Notes under the pieces: model-generated | Database searches by the model: none | What the model was told of the DNA's origin: nothing | Seen by the model: only the letters and a program-made list of their open reading frames with translations | Source: Rhodothermales bacterium | GTDB taxonomy: Bacteria; Bacteroidota; Rhodothermia; Rhodothermales; UBA10348 | Length of the DNA: 64,000 bases | Assembly (NCBI GenBank): GCA_017643395.1 | Contig: JAEPNP010000001.1 | Span: 186,001-250,000, forward strand | Direction of reading: 5' to 3' | Made by a program: the position numbers and the translations under genes | Part shown: one piece after another, positions 56,851 through 64,000 of the stretch | Position numbering within the stretch: position 1 is the stretch's first letter | Layout of the letters: each line of letters begins with the position of its first letter

Positions 56851-57906
56851 CTAGTCGCGCGGAGCGACCACCGCGGAGATCGGCGGCGCCGCCCCCGTTA
56901 TAGTGAAGTCGAAGCCCATCAGCGCCGCAACGGTCGCCGCTACCTGCGCCTGGTCAAAACCGACGCCCCGCAGCTCGCCGCCGGCCGGGATCGATGGCCC
57001 GAGCGCGGCCAGCCAGATGTACTCCGAGCCCGCCCATTCTTCGCCCGTACCGTGGCCTACCCAGCCATCGCCCGACCCGCGACCGTGGTCCGTGGTGATG
57101 ATCAGCGAAGTGCGGCCCGCATATGCGGAATCCGTCTGGAGGAACGTCCAAAGCCCCTGCAGGAACGCGTCGGTATTGCGGGCGGCTCGGATGTAAGCAG
57201 GAAAGTTGTCGTTGTGCGCAAAGTCGTCCGTCTCGCCATACGAGATGTAGACGACTTCGGGCGATGCCCTCTTCATGTACTCCAGCGCGTAGTGATGCGT
57301 AAACGCGTCGAGGCGCACAGTGCCCCACGGGCTCGGGATCTGTGCCTGCAGCTCATTGAGGAATGACTCCCTCTCGGAACGTTCGGGGTCCAGCGAAGGC
57401 TCGAACCCGGCATTGACCGGGATACCGCTGCGCTCCTCGTTGATGATGTATGGGAATACATCCCAGGAGCCGAAAGCGGCGGCGCGAACTCCGGCTCGGG
57501 TTTGTAACCACTCCAGCACGGTGACATTGGGATTCGGCACCTTGTCGTTGGAGTCGATGCGCTCATCCACCCTGCCTGTCAGTATCTCATTGTAGCCCGG
57601 GTAGGAGAACACGTGGCCGTTGGTAACTCGGCCCGTGCTTCCCAGCTGACGATTGCCGAGCAGCACGCCTTGCGTGGCCAGGGTCCTCCACAACCAGGGC
57701 ATAAGGGTCGTGCGGCGCTCGGCCGCATCGCCCACGCCAAACTCGGCGAGCAGGGACTCATCCTCCGTCATGGACGGGTCCATGCCGCGGAAGACTTCCT
57801 CCCAGCGCAGACCGTCCAGTGTGACGAGGACAACGCGGGTTTCCTGGGCGTGAGAGGGCGCTGTGGCCAGGACGAGGAAAAGGACAAGGAGAGGCAGTAC
57901 ACGCAT
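56851..57906 (-). CDS. Alkaline phosphatase superfamily hydrolase
   Basis: 351 aa from the ATG at 57906 with signal peptide MRVLPLLVLFLVLATAPSHAQ; the open frame upstream overlaps the subtilase gene and is rejected. VVLVTLDGLRWEEVFRG carries the first metal-binding Asp. A Thr/Ser nucleophile is expected near GSTGRVTNGHVFSYPGYNEILTGR, and TDHGRGSGDGWVGHGTG supplies the Asp-His and distal His ligands. This pattern fits type I phosphodiesterase, sulfatase or phosphoglycerol transferase relatives. It ends only 13 bp before the GT2 start, so it may belong to that operon, perhaps modifying the glycan. Confidence 0.85.
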   Translation of the reverse strand: MRVLPLLVLFLVLATAPSHAQETRVVLVTLDGLRWEEVFRGMDPSMTEDESLLAEFGVGDAAERRTTLMPWLWRTLATQGVLLGNRQLGSTGRVTNGHVFSYPGYNEILTGRVDERIDSNDKVPNPNVTVLEWLQTRAGVRAAAFGSWDVFPYIINEERSGIPVNAGFEPSLDPERSERESFLNELQAQIPSPWGTVRLDAFTHHYALEYMKRASPEVVYISYGETDDFAHNDNFPAYIRAARNTDAFLQGLWTFLQTDSAYAGRTSLIITTDHGRGSGDGWVGHGTGEEWAGSEYIWLAALGPSIPAGGELRGVGFDQAQVAATVAALMGFDFTITGAAPPISAVVAPRD

Positions 57907-57918
57907 GCCCCAAACGTA

Positions 57919-57951
57919 AAGAGCCGCGGCGCTTGGTGCATCGCGGCTCTT
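57919..57951 (-). terminator. 10-bp hairpin after the subtilase gene
   Basis: AAGAGCCGCG (57919-57928) and CGCGGCTCTT (57942-57951) are perfectly complementary over a 13-base loop. On the minus strand the stem ends in CTCTTTACGTTT, a weak U-rich tail. It lies between the subtilase stop and the phosphatase start, so it may end the subtilase transcript or sit in the phosphatase leader. Confidence 0.5.
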
Positions 57952-57970
57952 GGTTGGGATAGGTCCGGAC

Positions 57971-59848
57971 TCAGTTGGCCGATCGCAAGCCGGGCGCGTT
58001 CGCCTCGATCTTGAGGTCGTCGACGAACAGATTGCCTTCACCTGAGTCGACGGCCGTGAATCGTAGCGAGGTGTTGTCGAGGAACCCGGAGATGTCGAAC
58101 TGCAGGTTCTGCTTTCCCTGCTTGCCGCTGAATTCGTGTAGCATGGTCCAGGAAGCACCACCGTCGCCGGAGATCTCCAGCCGGTGCTTGCCGCCGGAGT
58201 GCTTGGTATAGAGGGACAGGGTCGCGAACGTCGCGCCGGCCAGGTCGGCGGCGCGCGATACACTGCGGTTCTTGCCCGGGGCTCGTAGCCGCAAGCAGGA
58301 GCCCGAGGCGCAGCTGCCGCTACTCACCACCCTGAGCTTGCCCTTGTCGGTTCCGTTGGACTCGCCGTGCTCCACCCATTCGCCGGACCACGTGGCGGAG
58401 CCGTCAGAACCTGCAAAGCCGTCCTCAAAAGAGTCCATCAGGGTGTGGGTCGGAGCGTCGTTCGGGGTCGAGTCGCTCCCGTCAGCCCCCGCGCCGGATC
58501 CGGGGGGCGTGACCGAATCGTGCGAGGCCGTCTGGCCCGCTACATACAGCTCCATGGCCTCGGCCGCACCGTCGCCCACCCAGAGCCGGGGCAGGCCGGA
58601 GTCCAGTTCTTTCGCAGCGTCGATGAGAGCGCTCTTGAGGAGCATCGGCTCGACAGGACCCAGGTGGCTCAGCATGAGCGCGACTGCACCCGTGACGTGG
58701 GGAGCGGCGAACGAAGTGCCGTCCAGGAACGCGGCCTTGGCCATTCCGAGACCCTCCGCAGGTTCCACCAGGGAGTACACCGACTCGCCGGGTGCCCACA
58801 GGTCCACGCTCGGGCCATAGTTGGAAAAGCTGGATTCACGACGGCTTTTGGTGAACAGTCCTGATACCGAATAGCTGCCGACCGTGATGGCACCCTTGGC
58901 GTGTGCCGGCGTCACCGTGCGAGCGTCGATGCCTTCGTTCCCCGCGGCAACTACCACTGAGATGCCTGCGGCGACGGCAGCGTCCACGGCATCATCCAGC
59001 GCCGTGTACTGCTCCGAACCCACGTCTGCGCCCAAACTCAGGTTTACCACCGCGGGGGTGTCGCTCTGAGCCTGGAGCGCAATGACTCTTTCCATCGCCG
59101 CCACGACGGTAGCCAGATCGGCCGTGCCGTCATCGTCCAAAACTTTCATGGAGTGCACGCTCGCACCGGGAGCGATGCCGACGAGACCGGATGAATTGTC
59201 CTCGGCCGCGGCGATCATCGCGGCGGGGTAGCCGTGCATTTGGGCATCCAGACCATCCTGCGAGTTGCTCAGGTTGTCCGTTGCCACCTCGTTGAGGTCA
59301 TAGCCGTGAATGCCGGAGTCGACCACATACACGGTGACGCCCTCCACGGACCCTCGCCAGTCTCCGGATCGTGCGATACTTGAGTTGCCCCCGACATCGC
59401 TGATGTTCCAGGGCGACTGCTGGAATGCCACGGGGATCGGCAGCATGGTCTCCGGAGGATCGACCGGCAGGTCCGGCTCGACCGACAGGATGTCGGGATC
59501 TCCCGCCATCTCCTCGAGGAGATCTCGCAGCTCACCTTCCGGAACCCAGGCCGCCAGGCCCCAAAACGCGTATTCGTAGTGGTAGCGATCGACAAGCTTG
59601 TAGCGGTCCACCAGCTTGTACCTGTCCACAAGTTTCGAGGACTTGATGATGATACCGACCTCATCGCCCTCCTTGCCGGCCCGCCCGGAGCGGATGGCCT
59701 GATCAAACAGCTCCGCGTGGCGAATCTTGGGGTCCGGGGAAGAGGCCGCGGGCTCCGGAGAAAGCAGTTCGTTGGAACAGCCCGAGAGCAGTCCAAGGAT
59801 CAGGACGGGAGCGGCAAAACGGACGGCGGTCCGGAGAGACAAAATCAA
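57971..59848 (-). CDS. Subtilisin-like serine protease (S8) with KLVDRY repeats
   Basis: 625 aa from a TTG at 59848; signal RTAVRFAAPVLILGLLSGC with lipobox. The propeptide/inhibitor region contains KLVDRY three times in tandem (residues 72-89). The catalytic Asp177 (VVDSGI), His205 (MHGYPAAMIAA), oxyanion Asn303 (AAGNEG) and Ser379 (DGTSFAAPHVTG) are present. The His motif departs from the usual HGTHVAG: the second His is replaced. The C-terminal ~150 residues form a beta-sandwich of the adhesion or carbohydrate-binding type (SFEDGFAGSDGSATWSGEW ... NLFVDDLKIEA) after an Asp/Thr-rich linker. Surface protein processing or nutrient proteolysis are likely roles. Confidence 0.92.
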   Translation of the reverse strand: MILSLRTAVRFAAPVLILGLLSGCSNELLSPEPAASSPDPKIRHAELFDQAIRSGRAGKEGDEVGIIIKSSKLVDRYKLVDRYKLVDRYHYEYAFWGLAAWVPEGELRDLLEEMAGDPDILSVEPDLPVDPPETMLPIPVAFQQSPWNISDVGGNSSIARSGDWRGSVEGVTVYVVDSGIHGYDLNEVATDNLSNSQDGLDAQMHGYPAAMIAAAEDNSSGLVGIAPGASVHSMKVLDDDGTADLATVVAAMERVIALQAQSDTPAVVNLSLGADVGSEQYTALDDAVDAAVAAGISVVVAAGNEGIDARTVTPAHAKGAITVGSYSVSGLFTKSRRESSFSNYGPSVDLWAPGESVYSLVEPAEGLGMAKAAFLDGTSFAAPHVTGAVALMLSHLGPVEPMLLKSALIDAAKELDSGLPRLWVGDGAAEAMELYVAGQTASHDSVTPPGSGAGADGSDSTPNDAPTHTLMDSFEDGFAGSDGSATWSGEWVEHGESNGTDKGKLRVVSSGSCASGSCLRLRAPGKNRSVSRAADLAGATFATLSLYTKHSGGKHRLEISGDGGASWTMLHEFSGKQGKQNLQFDISGFLDNTSLRFTAVDSGEGNLFVDDLKIEANAPGLRSAN

Positions 59849-59970
59849 AGCTTGCAGGGGGCAAGTACAGGGAGTGCAAGCGGGGTATCGGCAATTTTGG
59901 CTGCGACTTAAGCGGTGTGCGCTGTGTCGACAGAATCAATCGTGAGGCTTCCTTGCGGACCGCGCGTCAC

Positions 59971-59999
59971 AAAAAAAACCGCGACACATCGTGCCGCGG
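59971..59999 (-). terminator. Terminator after tRNA-Ala
   Basis: On the minus strand CCGCGGCAC and GTGTCGCGG pair (one G-U) over a three-base loop and are followed by eight T. It begins nine bases after the mature tRNA 3' end. Confidence 0.9.
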
Positions 60000-60007
60000 C
60001 CTTCCTG

Positions 60008-60080
60008 TGGAGCTATGGAGAGTCGAACTCCAGACCTCTTGGGTGCGATCCAAGCGCTCTACCACCTGAGCTATAGCCCC
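60008..60080 (-). tRNA. tRNA-Ala (anticodon CGC)
   Basis: A 73-nt cloverleaf. The acceptor GGGGCTA pairs with TAGCTCC and contains the G3-U70 pair that identifies alanine. D stem GCTC/GAGC, anticodon stem CTTGG/CCAAG with loop ATCGCAC (anticodon CGC, reading GCG), T stem TGGAG/CTCCA with TTCGACT loop, discriminator A. The CCA tail is not encoded. It lies alone in a 400-bp gap. Confidence 0.95.
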
Positions 60081-60251
60081 TTGGCGGCGCAAACGAGAAT
60101 CCATCGCACGCTGTTCCTGTGAGACGCCCCCGGGCCGGTGCTCCGAGACCTGCGGTGGCCGTGCGGCTTCGTTGCCAATTCGCCCCCGGAATCGAACATT
60201 TTGCACCGTTTGCGGGTACTTTCAGTCTCCGCACACGAGAAGCAGACAAGC

Positions 60252-62969
<2,718 letters not shown>

Positions 62970-62992
62970 ACCCCACGGCCTGAAATGAGAAA

Positions 62993-63025
62993 GGGCGGCC
63001 TCCCAACCGGGGGCCGCCCTTTTTT
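62993..63025 (+). terminator. Rho-independent terminator after acnA
   Basis: GGGCGGCC (62993-63000) pairs with GGCCGCCC (63012-63019) and is followed by six T. The A-rich left side (GAAA) could let it act weakly on the convergent gene as well. Confidence 0.9.
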
Positions 63026-63040
63026 CTTGCCCTGATGCTC

Positions 63041-63724
63041 TCAGGCGTCGGCGGGCAGCTTGAACGTCACGGGCAGACTCATCTTGACGCGAACCTTCTG
63101 GCCACGCTGACGGCCGGGCTCGAACCGCATGGTTTGCAGGGCGCGCACAGACTCCTCGTCAGCTCCGGCCCCGATGCCACGTACCACGGTGATATCGGTC
63201 GGATAGCCCTCTTCATCGACCACAAACTGGAGGATCACGCGGCCCTCGATGCCCGCCTTCTTGGCGATGACCGGGTACCTGATCTCGGCTTGCAGCGCCC
63301 CGAGCCCCCCGATCAACTGCGGCATCTGCTCCACGACCACGAACTCCTCGCCGGTCGAGTTCATGCGTGGTGCCGGGGCCGCCCGCTCGTGTCTGGTCTG
63401 GCCCGCGGGACTCACGGCATGCGTGACGGACGCGTGGCCGGGGACCTGCACGGTTTCGGAGGAGACCAGCCCGCCCGCATGCGTGATGCGCACCAGGTAG
63501 GTACCCGCCGGGATGGCATGAATGGAGTAAAACCCGTCCGGTCCGGTCGCCGCTCCGTAGGGCGTGCCCTCCAGGGCCACGTTCGCGCCCACAAGCGGCA
63601 TGTCGAGTGCGGTGTCGGTCACCGTGCCCGAAAGCACGTAGAGTTCGCCGGACTGTTGCTCAACCTCTTGCGTGCAGGCCGTCAGTAGCATCAGGGCAAG
63701 CGCCGGAAGCAGGGATCGTTTCAT
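63041..63724 (-). CDS. Lipoprotein with TonB C-terminal domain
   Basis: 227 aa. [17 protein letters not shown] is a lipoprotein signal (Cys17). Residues ~30-105 are a CarboxypepD_reg/Ig-like module ([23 protein letters not shown] ... [25 protein letters not shown]). The C-terminal ~80 residues are a TonB_C domain: [32 protein letters not shown] ... [26 protein letters not shown] typical TonB has an inner-membrane helix and ExbBD partners; here it is replaced by a lipobox, and no exbBD lies nearby. It may bind TonB boxes from a fixed lipid anchor, or act as a periplasmic adaptor. Confidence 0.88.
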   Translation of the reverse strand: MKRSLLPALALMLLTACTQEVEQQSGELYVLSGTVTDTALDMPLVGANVALEGTPYGAATGPDGFYSIHAIPAGTYLVRITHAGGLVSSETVQVPGHASVTHAVSPAGQTRHERAAPAPRMNSTGEEFVVVEQMPQLIGGLGALQAEIRYPVIAKKAGIEGRVILQFVVDEEGYPTDITVVRGIGAGADEESVRALQTMRFEPGRQRGQKVRVKMSLPVTFKLPADA

Positions 63725-63792
63725 CGGAGCGTGTGGGTTTTCCTGTAAGACCCACTCTCACCGACAGAGTTGCTTATTCCGGAGTTCGGCGG

Positions 63793-64000
63793 CTACTGCA
63801 CCACCTCGATGAGGAGCATGCCGGAGTCGTCGGCCTCAAAGGATACCTCCCCGTAGCTGACCATCGTGATTTGGCCGGTGAGCACCTCTCGAACCACCGT
63901 GTCGTCGGGGAAGACAGACGCGACCTTGATGCGGGTTGCTCCCGAGGCTCCGGCCACGATCACCACCTCATCGGTCGAGTCCCTGTCCAGTCGCAGCCCG
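63793..64000 (-). CDS. Partial CDS, possible alpha-amylase C-terminal domain
   Basis: The frame is open from the window edge to a TAG at 63793-63795, giving 68 residues of the C-terminus. Strand-rich sequence such as FPDDTVVREVLTGQITMVSYGEV and a final GMLLIEVVQ is reminiscent of the C-terminal beta-sandwich of GH13 alpha-amylases, where a D-x-x-T-G-x turn and a final hydrophobic strand occur. This rests on a short fragment and is tentative. The coding density and codon use agree with a real gene. Confidence 0.5.
   Translation of the reverse strand, partial: GLRLDRDSTDEVVIVAGASGATRIKVASVFPDDTVVREVLTGQITMVSYGEVSFEADDSGMLLIEVVQ

Noticed and set aside
56851-58263. 470-codon version of the phosphatase-superfamily gene
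   Set aside because: The extra N-terminal part overlaps the subtilase gene and lies before a perfect signal peptide at 57906.

Overview
The window is GC-rich, densely coded and bacterial. Its gene content points to the FCB group, most likely a high-GC Rhodothermota/Bacteroidota relative. The markers are an ECF sigma / FecR / STN-type TonB-receptor cascade, a TonB receptor paired with a DUF4249 lipoprotein, a type IX (Por) C-terminal sorting domain, a PadR regulator coupled to a prefix-domain MacB/FtsX permease, several lipoproteins, and promoter-like TAnnTTTG boxes. This placement is inferred from families only; no rRNA is present. I saw no insertion sequence, prophage, integrase or CRISPR array.

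Layout. 1-5.5 kb: partial DUF3667 membrane protein, penicillin-acylase-type hydrolase, NlpC/P60 lipoprotein, MsbA-like ABC exporter. 5.6-8.6 kb: PadR regulator plus permease. 8.7-11.4 kb: an operon resembling the Bacillus mhq quinone-detoxification genes (flavin reductase, VOC dioxygenase, carboxylesterase, DoxX). 11.4-13.7 kb: GMC oxidoreductase with its gluconate-2-dehydrogenase-subunit-3-like partner. 13.7-14.5 kb: a gene-free GC-rich repeat block. 14.5-16.2 kb: two lipoproteins. 16.3-18.9 kb: feoA-feoA-feoB ferrous iron uptake with a clear upstream operator-like dyad. 19.1 kb: infA. 19.4-23.6 kb: Ala-rich lipoprotein and a NarL-type two-component pair. 23.7-25.5 kb: CorA and TauE/SafE transporters.

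25.5-30.8 kb holds a polyamine operon: a very acidic small protein, a deoxyhypusine-synthase-family protein, SpeA, AguB and AguA. Together these run arginine to agmatine to N-carbamoylputrescine to putrescine, probably on to a higher polyamine. An NtrY/NtrC-like pair follows. 33.8-34.7 kb is a second gene-free repeat block carrying the same 25-bp palindrome family at the same ~52-bp spacing as the first. 34.7-43.2 kb: TPR lipoprotein, then DUF4249, two TonB receptors, FecR and an ECF sigma factor. 43.3-46.9 kb: two hypothetical proteins, a seven-haem cytochrome/TPR protein and a small RuvC-like protein.

46.9-57.9 kb is the most unusual locus. It encodes, in order of transcription (minus strand): an alkaline-phosphatase-superfamily hydrolase, a GT2 synthase with a lipobox and a long Pro/Ala/Gln tail, a membrane-anchored polymer-forming (bactofilin-like) protein, WecB, a YaiO-like outer-membrane barrel, and a 1496-residue protein. 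That last protein joins a polytopic membrane domain to DUF11/SdrB-like domains and a type IX sorting domain. I read it as a candidate uncharacterised surface glycan or surface display system. The window ends with a subtilase carrying a KLVDRY triplication, tRNA-Ala(CGC), aconitase, a TonB-C-domain lipoprotein and a partial gene.
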